NCBI GenBank assembly: GCA_937944445.1
Contig: CALDYP010000017.1
Coordinates: forward strand, 95,094-159,093
DNA length: 64,000 nucleotides
Direction: 5' to 3'
DNA from: an uncultured Anaerolineae bacterium
GTDB lineage: Bacteria; Chloroflexota; Anaerolineae; Aggregatilineales; Phototrophicaceae
Of the stretch, positions 19,682 to 30,433 are shown piece by piece. How positions within the stretch are numbered: the stretch's first letter is position 1; the number at the start of each line of letters is the position of its first letter. A program made the position numbers and the translations under genes. The notes under the pieces are model-generated. The model saw nothing but the letters and a program-made list of their open reading frames with translations. It searched no databases and had not been told where the DNA came from.

Positions 19682-20290
19682 ATGAACCCTGTTGACCCGA
19701 CACTGCACGAAGAAGAGCCGACGCTCAGCCAGATTGCCAGCGCGATCAAAGGCGATCAAGCGGCTTATCACGCGCTGTATGAGCGCTTTGCCAGCGGCGT
19801 CTATCGGTTGTGCTTCAGCCTTGTGCTGGACGAGGCGGATGCCGAGGACGTGACACAAGAATCGTTTGTGTATGCTTTCCGCAATTTGAAGAAGTATGAC
19901 CCGCGCAAGGCCGCGTTCAAGACGTGGCTGTACACGATTGCTGTCAGCCGCTGTCGCAACGTCTACCGTCGGCGCAGCCTGTCGCTGGTGGGCCTGTCGC
20001 AGATCTTGTTCGATGTGCCCGCGCCTGAATCAGAAGCGCCGGAGGCTTGTGCTGCGCGCAAAGCCGCTGCCGAGGCGATCACGGAGGCGCTGGCGCGGCT
20101 GTCCCCGCAGCTGCGCGAGGCGGTGGTGCTGCGCTATGGGCACGGGCTGACGTACCGTGAAATTGCTGAGGTGATGGGCTGCCCGCCTAAAACCGCCGAG
20201 AGCCGCGTGCGCGTGGCGCAGGAACAGCTGCGGCATTTGCTGCGTGGCAATGGGCCGAGCTTGCTGGATGAACTGTTGAGGTTGGCTTAA
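19682..20290 (+). CDS. ECF-type RNA polymerase sigma factor
   Basis: A 202-residue group 4 sigma factor. Region 2 spans about residues 25-95, with DAEDVTQESFVYAFRNL for -10 recognition and core binding. Region 4 spans about 135-195, with GLTYREIAEVMGCPPKTAE as helix-turn-helix. A Pro/Ala/Glu-rich linker separates them. The next gene starts immediately after its stop (TAA-ATG) and has an anti-sigma zinc motif, so the two form a sigma/anti-sigma pair. The pair sits inside the glycosylation locus and may control it in response to an envelope signal. Confidence 0.93.
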   Translation: MNPVDPTLHEEEPTLSQIASAIKGDQAAYHALYERFASGVYRLCFSLVLDEADAEDVTQESFVYAFRNLKKYDPRKAAFKTWLYTIAVSRCRNVYRRRSLSLVGLSQILFDVPAPESEAPEACAARKAAAEAITEALARLSPQLREAVVLRYGHGLTYREIAEVMGCPPKTAESRVRVAQEQLRHLLRGNGPSLLDELLRLA

Positions 20291-20794
20291 ATGTGGAATG
20301 GGTGGAAGATCCGGTGTCGCTTCACGCGGGTGTGGCTGGGCAGCTACATTCGGCGCGAACTACCTGCTGCGCCGCGCGCGTATGTGGCGCGCCACCTGCG
20401 GGATTGTCCACAGTGTCGGGCGCGTTATGAAGAGCAGGCACAGGCAGTGCGCGAGCTGTCGCAGGATTTGACAGCGCTGGGGCGGCCAAAGCGGCCACGT
20501 CTAGAATCGATCTGGCGCGGCGTTCAGCATAACCTCGCCCAGCCCGCGCCGACGGTAGGCCTGTCACAGGTGTACACGGCGATTGCGGTGACGACGTTCT
20601 TGATGATGATTTTGGTGGGCAGCAGCCGCCACGGCATGCCCGCTCTGCGGCTAGCCAACGATCCGCCGCCTGTGGCGCGCCTCGCGCTGACGCCGACGCC
20701 CAACAGCTTGCCTGAAATGCCACTTGAAGCGCCTAGCACCCTGCCCGCGCGGCTGGTGCTCCAAAACACGCCGAACACGTCTCAATCTGAATAA
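20291..20794 (+). CDS. Zinc-binding anti-sigma factor, membrane-anchored
   Basis: 167 residues. The N-terminal cytosolic part has the ZAS signature H35-x3-C39-x2-C42 (RHLRDCPQC), with an upstream cysteine at C9, as expected for a zinc anti-sigma domain that holds the sigma factor. One transmembrane helix lies near residues 95-114 (IAVTTFLMMILVG). The outer tail of ~50 residues is Pro/Thr-rich. It begins at the base after the sigma factor stop, implying coupled translation. The signal it senses is unknown. Confidence 0.88.
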   Translation: MWNGWKIRCRFTRVWLGSYIRRELPAAPRAYVARHLRDCPQCRARYEEQAQAVRELSQDLTALGRPKRPRLESIWRGVQHNLAQPAPTVGLSQVYTAIAVTTFLMMILVGSSRHGMPALRLANDPPPVARLALTPTPNSLPEMPLEAPSTLPARLVLQNTPNTSQSE

Positions 20795-20805
20795 GAGGGT
20801 TGTGC

Positions 20806-23800
20806 ATGTCCTATCATCCTGTAGAAACTGATCAAAACCCCGTGGACACTTGGCTGGGGCGGCGGTTGCAAATTAACTGGGAAGTGGCGATCTACATCCT
20901 CATCTTGGTGATCGCCATCCTGACGCGCTTCATGCACTTGGGCGACCGCGTGATGAGCCACGACGAGAGCTTGCACACGCGCTTCTCGTGGAACCTCTAC
21001 CACAGCGGCAACTTTCAACACACGCCGTTGATGCACGGGCCGATCCTGTTCCATATGGTGGCGTTGAGCTATTCGATCTTCGGGGACAGTGACTTCTCCG
21101 CGCGCGTGTACACCGCTGTCGTGGGCGTGATGATGGTCATGTCGCCGCTGCTGTTCCGCTACTGGCTCAAGCCGTGGGGGACGATCCTCGTCTCAATCGG
21201 CATCTTGATCTCGCCGCTGCTGATGTACTACCACCGCTACATCCGAGAAGACACGCCCACGATCATGGCGGGGATCCTCATGCTCTGGGCGATTTTGATG
21301 TACTTGAGCGGGCCGCCAAGCGTGCGCCACAAACCGTACTGGTACTACGTGCTGGCGTTCGGGATGATCTGGAACCTCGGCACGAAAGAGACGGCCTTCA
21401 TGGACGTGGCCATCCTTGGCATCTTCCTTGCGCTGTTCTGGTTCGTGCGGATGGGCCAGTACTTCATGGCACAGCGCCAGCTCGTCTTTAACGCCAAGCG
21501 GGCGTTCTTGCTGCTGGCGTTCGGGGGGATGTTGGGCGCGGTGATGTCGCTGGGGACGTATATCGTGCTGGATGTGATCCAGTTCGATATGTTCAACCCG
21601 CCGCCCGGAACGGCTTTTCACGAGATGCCCGCTGTTCAGCAAACCACCTACTTCCTGTGGACGGGGCTAGTGGTGCTGGTGATGCTCTTCACCATCATCT
21701 CAACCGCTGCATGGGGCTACTTCAAAGCGGGGCGGCGCGGCTTGCCGTGGGGGCAGATCGCCTTCATGGCCGGGATCATGCTGGCCAGCGGCTTTGCGCT
21801 GGTGATCGTGGAGGAACTCTCGCACACGACGCAAGGCCGACCGGACGCCGTCGCGCAGCCGCTGCGGTGGTTCCCGCTAGTGGCGACGTGGGTAATCTGT
21901 ATCTTGGCCTGCGCGTTTTTCATCGTGTTCCGTCGGCGGCCCGGCGATGTGCCTGCTGACCGCACCACGCAAACGCGCGGCACGGGCTTGTGGGGCTTCC
22001 TCGATCTGTTCCCTGAGTTCAGCCTCATGGTCGTCATCGGCACGCTGATTCTGCCGTGGGCGGCAGCGCTCATCCCTTACGTGATGAGCGGCACAACGGA
22101 CGACTTTGCGGTGATTGGCCGCTCATTAGAGCCGCTGGCAAGCGTCGTGCGCACGCTGCCCAACCCATCGATTAGCTCCGGGGAGAATATCTGGCAGGAT
22201 TATCAAGTGGGGCAGGTGCTGTTGGGCTTCATGGCGTGGCTGCCGCTGTTCATCACGATGATCGTGATCGGTGTGTCGTGGAACGCGCGGCAGTGGCTCA
22301 TCACGGCGGCGATCTTCCACACAATCTTTGTCTTCTTCTTTACGACGATGTTCACCAACTTGTACGGCCTGATGACGGGCATGTACTACAGCTTGGGCTA
22401 CTGGCTGGAGCAGCAAGGCGTGCGCCGCGGCAGCCAACCGCAGTACTATTACCTGCTCGTCGTCATGCCAATTTATGAGTTCTTGGCGATTGCAGGCAGT
22501 GTGGGCGCGATGTTCGCCGGGTTGACGATCTTCTGGAGGCGCGCCGCCGAGGAGGACAAAGCTGAGGACGAGCTGGAAGAACAGATCGTCAAAGAAGCGG
22601 GCAAGAGCAAGCGTCAACCCCTCGCTTATGAGGCTGATACCGAGGAGTGGCGGGCAGATGAGCTAATTGAACACGCCTCACCGTCATCGGATGAAGCGCC
22701 TTCAGACGAAGCGCTGGACACGATCGACCCGCGGGTGATGGCGCGCGCGGAGACGCTCGCTGAGACGGGCAGCGCGGCCCACTCCATCGACAGCATCGAG
22801 CGTCTGTACGCCCTGCGCGAGTCGCAGCGGCTGGAAGAGCTGCCCTTCCTCATCACGTGGGGCTGGGTGGCGGTGTTCAACTTGATTCTGCTCACGCTGG
22901 CGGGTGAGAAGATGCCGTGGCTGGCCACGCACATGACGCTGCCCATGCTCTTCATCACTGGTTGGTTTGTGAGTCGGATTGTGGTCAAGCTCGACTTGAA
23001 GGAGTTCATCCAGCGCGGTTGGGTGCAGGTGCTGCTCATCGTGGTGATCATCATCGCGGGCTTGCGCGTGATCGGGCCGTTCGTCATCGGTGATGCGCCG
23101 TTCCGCGGCTTGGAGACGGCTCAACTGCGCGCCACGAACAACTGGCTGCTGGCGGTGGCTGGGTTGGCGGTGGCGTCGATCTTGCTAACGCGGCTTTCCG
23201 TCAGTTGGGCGGCCACGCGGCGGCTGATCGCGGTGGGCTTCTTTGGGTTCCTCGCGTTCCTGACGGCGCGCTCGGCGTGGATGGCCAGCTTCATCAACTA
23301 CGACCATCCAACTGAGTATCTGGTTTACGCGCACAGCGCCCCAGCGGTGAAGACGGTGCTCGACATGATCGACGAACTCAGCCTGCGCATCACCGACGGC
23401 AATGAGCTGGTGTTCGCCTACGACAATGAGGTGTCGTGGCCGTACAGTTGGTACTTCCGCAACTATCCGCGGGCTGTCTTCTTCGACACCACGCCGACGA
23501 TCCAGCGCTTGCAGGATGCGATCGTCGTCATCGCTGGGGATGGCAACCGCGCCCGTGTGGAGGCGATCATCGAGGATCGCTACCAGCACTATCGTTTCGT
23601 GCGCATGTGGTGGCCGACTGAGGACTACAAGTTCCTGACGGTGGATCGGATCAACAACTTGTTCGACTTCGACCCGGCCAACGCAGCAGCGGCACAGGTG
23701 CGGCGCGGCATCTTCGACATCTGGTGGGCGCGGGATTACACGCAGTTCGGCTTGGCCGTGGGCAAGGACTTTAGCCTGCCGCGCTGGCCGGTGCAGAACG

Positions 23801-24942
23801 CGATGAACGTGTGGATCCGCAAAGACGTGGTGGCGCAGATTTGGGCCTTTGGCACGGGCGATGGCACAGTGGAGAATCCGCTCGATAACCTGCCGGTGAA
23901 TCAATGCAACGCCAACTTCCAAGACTTGCAGCCGATCCAAGTGCTAACAAGCGCGCCGATCCCGTTAGCGCGCCCGCTGGCGATGGCTTTTGGCCCGGAT
24001 GGCAACCTCTACGTGGCAGAAGAGGGCAACCATCGCATCAGCGTGTTCGACCCGAGGACAGGCGCGTATCTGACGAGCTACGGCACGGCGGGGTCATCCC
24101 TTGACAGCTTGGAGTTGAACCGCCCCAACAGCCTCACCTTTGACCAGAACGGCAGCCCGATCATCGTTGACACGTGGAACTTCCGCATCAAGCAGCTGTC
24201 GCCGGACTTCTCAGAGATTGGGACTGTGTGGGGGCAGATGGGCTTGTACGGCTTGAACGCGCCGACCGTGCCAACGGACGGCTTCTGGGGGCCGCGCGAT
24301 GCCAAAGTGGACGCGCGCGGGCGCGTGCTGGTGATGGACACAGGCAACAAGCGCCTGCGCGTGTACGAGATCGTCGACGGGGTGGCTGTGTGGAGCTTCG
24401 ACATTGGGCGCGGCGGCAGCGGCCCCGGCGAGCTGGACGAGCCGACGAGCTTGGTGATCCATCCGGTGGATGGGCGCATCTTCATCGCCGACATGTGGAA
24501 CCAGCGGATTGCCGTGTTCACCGCCGATGGCCAGTTCTTGACGAACTATCCGGTGCGGGCGTGGTCGCAGAAGACGGGCAACGCGCCATATCTAGCGCTG
24601 GACGTGAACCGCAACCTGCTCTACGCGACTGACCCGGACGCGGGGCGGGTGCTGGTCTACACGATCGACGGCGAATGCGTCGGCTCGTTCGGGTCGCTCG
24701 CGCTGACTTCGGGCGTGTCTAATCAGTTTGGGTTGGCCAGCGGCATTGCGGTGGACGATCAAGGCTTTGTATACGTGTCAGATGCGGCGCTGGGGCGCAT
24801 CCTCAAGTTCCAGCCGTTCCCTGTGCAAGGGGCAGCCGCTGAACCCATAATCGTGCCGTTGATGCTGGAAGACGTTATGCCCCCCATAGAGGAGGCGACT
24901 GCCGAGCTGACCGCTGAGGCTCAGGCAACGGCAGCCGAGTAA
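20806..24942 (+). CDS. Agl23-type (TIGR03663) glycosyltransferase with C-terminal NHL propeller
   Basis: A 1378-residue protein. The N-terminal half is multipass and PMT-like, with the acidic pair HDE (D53, E54) and the HTPLMHGPILFH loop of the TIGR03663 family. A charged cytosolic stretch (~585-670) is followed by more helices and an outer domain. Residues ~1050-1340 form six NHL-type repeats (for example GPDGNLYVAEEGNHRISVF, GRIFIADMWNQRIAVF), expected to fold as a six-bladed beta-propeller outside the cell. ATG 20806 has AGAGGG 6 nt upstream. Family TIGR03663 is known to accompany YYY proteins, and both are here. The propeller may bind the protein or glycan acceptor (inference). Confidence 0.87.
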   Translation: MSYHPVETDQNPVDTWLGRRLQINWEVAIYILILVIAILTRFMHLGDRVMSHDESLHTRFSWNLYHSGNFQHTPLMHGPILFHMVALSYSIFGDSDFSARVYTAVVGVMMVMSPLLFRYWLKPWGTILVSIGILISPLLMYYHRYIREDTPTIMAGILMLWAILMYLSGPPSVRHKPYWYYVLAFGMIWNLGTKETAFMDVAILGIFLALFWFVRMGQYFMAQRQLVFNAKRAFLLLAFGGMLGAVMSLGTYIVLDVIQFDMFNPPPGTAFHEMPAVQQTTYFLWTGLVVLVMLFTIISTAAWGYFKAGRRGLPWGQIAFMAGIMLASGFALVIVEELSHTTQGRPDAVAQPLRWFPLVATWVICILACAFFIVFRRRPGDVPADRTTQTRGTGLWGFLDLFPEFSLMVVIGTLILPWAAALIPYVMSGTTDDFAVIGRSLEPLASVVRTLPNPSISSGENIWQDYQVGQVLLGFMAWLPLFITMIVIGVSWNARQWLITAAIFHTIFVFFFTTMFTNLYGLMTGMYYSLGYWLEQQGVRRGSQPQYYYLLVVMPIYEFLAIAGSVGAMFAGLTIFWRRAAEEDKAEDELEEQIVKEAGKSKRQPLAYEADTEEWRADELIEHASPSSDEAPSDEALDTIDPRVMARAETLAETGSAAHSIDSIERLYALRESQRLEELPFLITWGWVAVFNLILLTLAGEKMPWLATHMTLPMLFITGWFVSRIVVKLDLKEFIQRGWVQVLLIVVIIIAGLRVIGPFVIGDAPFRGLETAQLRATNNWLLAVAGLAVASILLTRLSVSWAATRRLIAVGFFGFLAFLTARSAWMASFINYDHPTEYLVYAHSAPAVKTVLDMIDELSLRITDGNELVFAYDNEVSWPYSWYFRNYPRAVFFDTTPTIQRLQDAIVVIAGDGNRARVEAIIEDRYQHYRFVRMWWPTEDYKFLTVDRINNLFDFDPANAAAAQVRRGIFDIWWARDYTQFGLAVGKDFSLPRWPVQNAMNVWIRKDVVAQIWAFGTGDGTVENPLDNLPVNQCNANFQDLQPIQVLTSAPIPLARPLAMAFGPDGNLYVAEEGNHRISVFDPRTGAYLTSYGTAGSSLDSLELNRPNSLTFDQNGSPIIVDTWNFRIKQLSPDFSEIGTVWGQMGLYGLNAPTVPTDGFWGPRDAKVDARGRVLVMDTGNKRLRVYEIVDGVAVWSFDIGRGGSGPGELDEPTSLVIHPVDGRIFIADMWNQRIAVFTADGQFLTNYPVRAWSQKTGNAPYLALDVNRNLLYATDPDAGRVLVYTIDGECVGSFGSLALTSGVSNQFGLASGIAVDDQGFVYVSDAALGRILKFQPFPVQGAAAEPIIVPLMLEDVMPPIEEATAELTAEAQATAAE

Positions 24943-24947
24943 CGTGC

Positions 24948-24977
24948 TTGACACTGCCGCTTGCTGCGTGTTAAAAT
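24948..24977 (+). promoter_or_regulatory. Sigma-70 promoter of the nusA-infB operon
   Basis: Consensus TTGACA (24948-24953), an 18-bp spacer and TAAAAT (24972-24977). The predicted start near 24984 gives a leader of about 90 nt before nusA, containing the hairpin at 25000-25027. Confidence 0.8.
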
Positions 24978-24999
24978 TCAGTCAATCGTAGATCAACGT

Positions 25000-25031
25000 C
25001 GAGAAGTGGGCTAACCCCCACTTTTCGTTTT
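25000..25031 (+). promoter_or_regulatory. Attenuator-like leader hairpin before nusA
   Basis: An 11-bp stem with one G-T pair (CGAGAAGTGGG with CCCACTTTTCG, 25000-25010 and 25017-25027) has a CTAACC loop and ends in TTTT. It resembles the GTGGG...CCCAC terminator-like hairpin often seen before rimP-nusA operons. It sits just after the promoter, so it could limit read-through into the operon. Confidence 0.65.
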
Positions 25032-25073
25032 AGTAGAGGTAGATGCACGAGGAATTAGTGCGAGAGAGTTCAA

Positions 25074-26924
<1,851 letters not shown>

Positions 26925-26934
26925 AGGCGCAGCG

Positions 26935-27198
26935 ATGAACAGCCGCCCCAAACATACGCCAATTCGCACGTGCGTTGTGTGCCGTGAGAAGAGCGGCAAA
27001 CGCACGCTGACGCGGGTCGTGTACAGCGAGACAGGCCTTGTAATTGATCTGACGGGCAAAGCGCATGGCAGAGGGGCGTATCTGTGTGATAACCCTGACT
27101 GCTGGCAGCGAGCCGCGACAACGGACGTGCTGGCGCACGCGCTGCGAGTGCGGCTGACCGCCGACGACCGCGAGCGGATACGGCAGCGCGTCGTATGA
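26935..27198 (+). CDS. ylxR: YlxR/RnpM family RNA-binding protein (DUF448)
   Basis: 87 residues with the family hallmarks RTCVVCREK near the N-terminus and GKAHGRGAYLC in the middle. In Bacillus and Clostridioides relatives the protein binds RNase P RNA (RnpM). It lies 10 bp after nusA and before infB, its conserved position. The two cysteines of CVVC and C46/C51 (YLCDNPDC) could bind metal, which I infer only from spacing. Confidence 0.92.
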   Translation: MNSRPKHTPIRTCVVCREKSGKRTLTRVVYSETGLVIDLTGKAHGRGAYLCDNPDCWQRAATTDVLAHALRVRLTADDRERIRQRVV

Positions 27199-27219
27199 AC
27201 CACCGAATCTATTACGCAC

Positions 27220-27247
27220 GGTAAGCAGGGCGGTTGCCTTGCTTACC
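27220..27247 (+). promoter_or_regulatory. Stable hairpin in the ylxR-infB spacer
   Basis: A 12-bp stem with a single G-T pair (27220-27231 with 27236-27247, outer part GGTAAGCA/TGCTTACC) is closed by a GGTT tetraloop. No T-run follows, so it is not an ordinary terminator. It lies 32 nt before the infB start and could affect mRNA processing or initiation. Confidence 0.65.
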
Positions 27248-27278
27248 TCCTGCTGAAACAGCAATGGAGAAGGAAAGC

Positions 27279-29084
27279 ATGGCAACTGAGAAGCAGCAAG
27301 TATTGATCCCCGATTATGTAACCGTTCGTGATCTTGCTGGGATCATCAAAGCTAGCCCGCTTGAGGTGATGAAGAAGCTCATCGCCAACGGCATCATGGT
27401 GTCGATCAATCAGCAGATCGACTTTGACACAGCCGCCATCGTGGTGGAAGATATGGGGTTTGAGGCCGTCTCAGCTACGGCAGTGGCCCAGCAGGAGAAG
27501 GAACAAGCCCGCGCGAAGGAAATCAGCAAGAAATTTGAAGAGATCTATCAGGGGGAGGATGCGTCGAACCTCGTGCCGCGCCCGCCAGTGGTGACGATCC
27601 TAGGGCACGTTGACCACGGCAAGACGACGCTGCTTGATACGATTCGCTCAACGTCGGTGGCGGCGGGCGAGGCCGGCGGCATCACCCAGCACATCGGCGC
27701 ATATCGCGTCCAGCATGAAGGGCGGTCGATCACCTTCCTCGACACCCCCGGCCATCAAGCGTTTACCGCGATGCGCGCACGCGGCTCGAACAGCGCGGAC
27801 ATTGCTGTGCTGGTGGTCGCGGCAGATGACGGCGTGATGCCGACGACGCGCGAGGCGCTCAACCACGTGCGCGCCGCCAATTTGCCGGTCATCGTCGCCA
27901 TTACGAAGGTGGACAAGCACAACGCGAACGTTGACCGCGTAAAGCAGCAGCTTGCCCAGTTGGGGCTTCAGCCTGATGACTGGGATGGCGACACGCTGAT
28001 GATTCCGGTCAACTCGCTCAAGAAGGAGGGCATCCCTGACCTGCTGGAGGCGATTCTGCTGGTAGCGGACAGCAACAACTTCGTCGCTAACCCGAAAGGC
28101 TCGCCGCGCGGGGTTGTGTTGGAGGCGCGGATGGATCGCCACCGTGGCACAATGGCCACGCTGCTGGTTCAGAATGGCACGCTGCGCATCGGCGATTATG
28201 TGCTCTCTGGGACGAGCCACGGGCGCATCAAGGCGATGTACGATGACCGCGGCAAATCGATCAAGGAAGCGACGCCCTCGACGCCGGTCGAAGTGCTGGG
28301 CTTGAACGAGCCGCCTACCCCCGGCGACCGCTGGGAGACGGTCAAGAACGAACGCGAAGCGCGCGCCATCGTCCAAGATCGGCTGAACGACGAGAAAGCC
28401 CGCAGCCAAGCGCCCACCCGCACCTTCACGCTCGAAGACCTCTACGCCAACCTTGAGTCGAGCGAGCGCAAAGAGATTAACCTCATCATCAAGGTGGACG
28501 TGCAAGGCTCGATCCAGCCGATCGTGGACACGATCAAAGACCTGAGCGAGAACAACCCCGAAAAGGTGCGGATTCGCGTGCTGGCGGCAGAAGTCGGCAA
28601 CGTGAGCGAGGCCGACGTGATGCTGGCCAGCGCGTCCAAAGCGATCATTATGGCGTTCAACACCGATGTGCCCGCCAGCGTAGAGCGCTCGGCCTCGTCC
28701 CAGCGTGTTGAGATTCGCAAGTACAACATCATCTACAAGCTCTTTGAAGACCTCGAGATGGCGCTCAAGGGCATGCTTGATCCCAAGTACGAACCGAAGA
28801 CCATCGGCAAGGCGGAAGTGCGCGCTGTGTTCAAAATCTCGCGCGTGGGGGCGATTGCGGGCTGCTACCTGCTCGAAGGCGAGGCACGGCGCAACGCGAA
28901 GGCGCGCGTTTATCGCCAAGACAAGGTGCTGGCGGAGAACGTGCCGGTGTCGTCGCTCAAGCGCTTCAACGAGGACGTGCGCGAGGTGCGCACCGGCTAT
29001 GAGTGCGGCGTGGGGCTGGACGGCTTCAGCGACTTTGCCGAGGGCGACGTGATCGAGTTCTTTGTGATGGAGCGTGTCAACTAG
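27279..29084 (+). CDS. infB: Translation initiation factor IF-2
   Basis: GTPase that delivers initiator tRNA to the 30S subunit. 601 residues, a short-N-terminus form. The IF2_N domain ([14 protein letters not shown]) comes first, then the G domain with [21 protein letters not shown] and TKVDKHN, then domains II, III and IV ending in the fMet-tRNA-binding beta barrel. ATG 27279 is chosen for its upstream GAGAAGGAA; the frame extends to 27234, but that start falls inside the hairpin loop. It is third in the nusA operon. Confidence 0.96.
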   Translation: MATEKQQVLIPDYVTVRDLAGIIKASPLEVMKKLIANGIMVSINQQIDFDTAAIVVEDMGFEAVSATAVAQQEKEQARAKEISKKFEEIYQGEDASNLVPRPPVVTILGHVDHGKTTLLDTIRSTSVAAGEAGGITQHIGAYRVQHEGRSITFLDTPGHQAFTAMRARGSNSADIAVLVVAADDGVMPTTREALNHVRAANLPVIVAITKVDKHNANVDRVKQQLAQLGLQPDDWDGDTLMIPVNSLKKEGIPDLLEAILLVADSNNFVANPKGSPRGVVLEARMDRHRGTMATLLVQNGTLRIGDYVLSGTSHGRIKAMYDDRGKSIKEATPSTPVEVLGLNEPPTPGDRWETVKNEREARAIVQDRLNDEKARSQAPTRTFTLEDLYANLESSERKEINLIIKVDVQGSIQPIVDTIKDLSENNPEKVRIRVLAAEVGNVSEADVMLASASKAIIMAFNTDVPASVERSASSQRVEIRKYNIIYKLFEDLEMALKGMLDPKYEPKTIGKAEVRAVFKISRVGAIAGCYLLEGEARRNAKARVYRQDKVLAENVPVSSLKRFNEDVREVRTGYECGVGLDGFSDFAEGDVIEFFVMERVN

Positions 29085-29085
29085 C

Positions 29086-29472
29086 ATGGGTGTCAAACAA
29101 CAACGCATGAACGAGCGGATCCGCGAGATCCTGAGCGAATTGGTGCGGCGCGACGTCGCCGACCCGCGCTTGCAGCAGGTCACCATTACTGAGGTCAGCC
29201 TTGACCCTGAGATGGTGTATGCGACGGTGTACGTCAATGCGCTGGGCGACGAAAGCCGCCAGAGCGACGTGATGGACGGGCTGAAGCGCGCATCAGGCTT
29301 TTTGAGACGGGAGACGGGCAAGCGTATTCGCCTGCGCAACACGCCGGAATTGATCTTCCGTTGGGACACTACGCTCGAAACCGGTGAACACATCAACCGA
29401 CTGCTGGACGATTTGGAGATTCCACCCCCTGACCCTGAAGATATGATCGAGGATGATGATGAATTGGACTGA
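29086..29472 (+). CDS. rbfA: 30S ribosome-binding factor RbfA
   Basis: 128 residues, KH-type fold. The opening QQRMNERIREILSELVRRDV and the conserved core DPRLQQVTITEVSLDPEM are typical. It helps late 16S rRNA maturation. The start codon is one base after the infB stop. A longer frame from 29074 overlaps infB and lacks support. The tail is acidic (PEDMIEDDDELD) and overlaps the start of nrnA. Confidence 0.94.
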   Translation: MGVKQQRMNERIREILSELVRRDVADPRLQQVTITEVSLDPEMVYATVYVNALGDESRQSDVMDGLKRASGFLRRETGKRIRLRNTPELIFRWDTTLETGEHINRLLDDLEIPPPDPEDMIEDDDELD

Positions 29473-30433
29473 AACATATGAGACGCTGCTGGCCGCTGAG
29501 CGGATTGTGGTCGTCTCGCACCCCAGCCCAGACGGCGACGCCATCGGCTCGCTGCTAGGGATGACGAATCAACTGCGCGCGCTGGGGAAAGACGTCACCT
29601 GCGCGGTGGACAAAGGCGTGCCAGAGTTCTTGCAGTTCTTGCCCGGCGCGGAGACAGTGCTGCCGAGCTTGGAAAGCGGCGATTGGGATCTGATGGTGTT
29701 TGTGGACGCGGGCGACATCGACCGCGCGGGCGAGGTGGGCGCGTATGCGCTGGCGCACACGCAACGCATCATCAACATCGACCACCACCCCACCAACCCA
29801 CGCTTTGGCGATGTCGCGCTGGTCGTACCCGAGTCGCCCAGCGCGGCGGAGATCATCTGCGAACTGTGGGAGCGCGTCGGCTTGACTGATTACGGCCCAA
29901 ACGTGGCTGTGCCCCTGCTAACAGGGATGGTGACGGACACGCTGGGCTTCCGCACGAGCAGCACCACCCCGCGCACGCTCGAATTGGCGATGAAGCTCAT
30001 GCAGCGCGGCGCGTCGCTGACGGAGATCACCGCGCGCACGCTCGACGTGATGGAAGCGGACGAGCTGGAGCTGTGGAAGCGCGTGCTGCCGCGGGTAGTG
30101 GTTGAAGATCAGCTGGCGTATGTCAGCGTGCGCGCGGAGGATGTCGCTGCGGTCGGGCTGGACGACACAACAGACGCAGGACTCGTGCAGTTTCTCGTGC
30201 GCGTGAGTCAAGTGATGGTGGCGTGCGTGTTGAAAGAGTACGAGGACGAGGTGCGGCTGAGCTTGCGCGCCAAGCGCGGCTATGACGTGGCCAGCGTTGC
30301 CAAGTCGTTGGGCGGGGGCGGGCACTTGCAGGCCTCGGGCGCAACGCTCCACATGAGCCTTGCGGAAGCGGAGGCGCTGGTGCTGCCGCTGGTGCGTGAC
30401 GTCGTGCGCAAAGGCAAGCTTGAGATTGTTTAA
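29459..30433 (+). CDS. nrnA: Bifunctional oligoribonuclease / PAP phosphatase NrnA (DHH family)
   Basis: 324 residues. The DHH domain shows SHPSPDGDAIGS and INIDHHPTN; the C-terminal DHHA1 domain ends with SLGGGGHLQASGATL. Family members degrade nano-RNAs and 3'-phosphoadenosine 5'-phosphate using Mn2+. Three consecutive ATGs (29453, 29456, 29459) overlap the end of rbfA; the last has the best spacing to GAGG. The next gene truB begins before its stop. The position between rbfA and truB is conserved in many bacteria. Confidence 0.93.
   Translation: MNWTETYETLLAAERIVVVSHPSPDGDAIGSLLGMTNQLRALGKDVTCAVDKGVPEFLQFLPGAETVLPSLESGDWDLMVFVDAGDIDRAGEVGAYALAHTQRIINIDHHPTNPRFGDVALVVPESPSAAEIICELWERVGLTDYGPNVAVPLLTGMVTDTLGFRTSSTTPRTLELAMKLMQRGASLTEITARTLDVMEADELELWKRVLPRVVVEDQLAYVSVRAEDVAAVGLDDTTDAGLVQFLVRVSQVMVACVLKEYEDEVRLSLRAKRGYDVASVAKSLGGGGHLQASGATLHMSLAEAEALVLPLVRDVVRKGKLEIV

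Noticed and set aside
18439..19749. A 436-codon antisense frame over the PMT-like gene
   Set aside because: Composition typical of antisense shadows (His/Arg/Gln-rich); no motif seen.
27648..29477. A 609-codon open frame antisense to infB and rbfA
   Set aside because: It is the mirror of conserved genes in GC-rich DNA, and it has Arg/His-rich composition without domain features.
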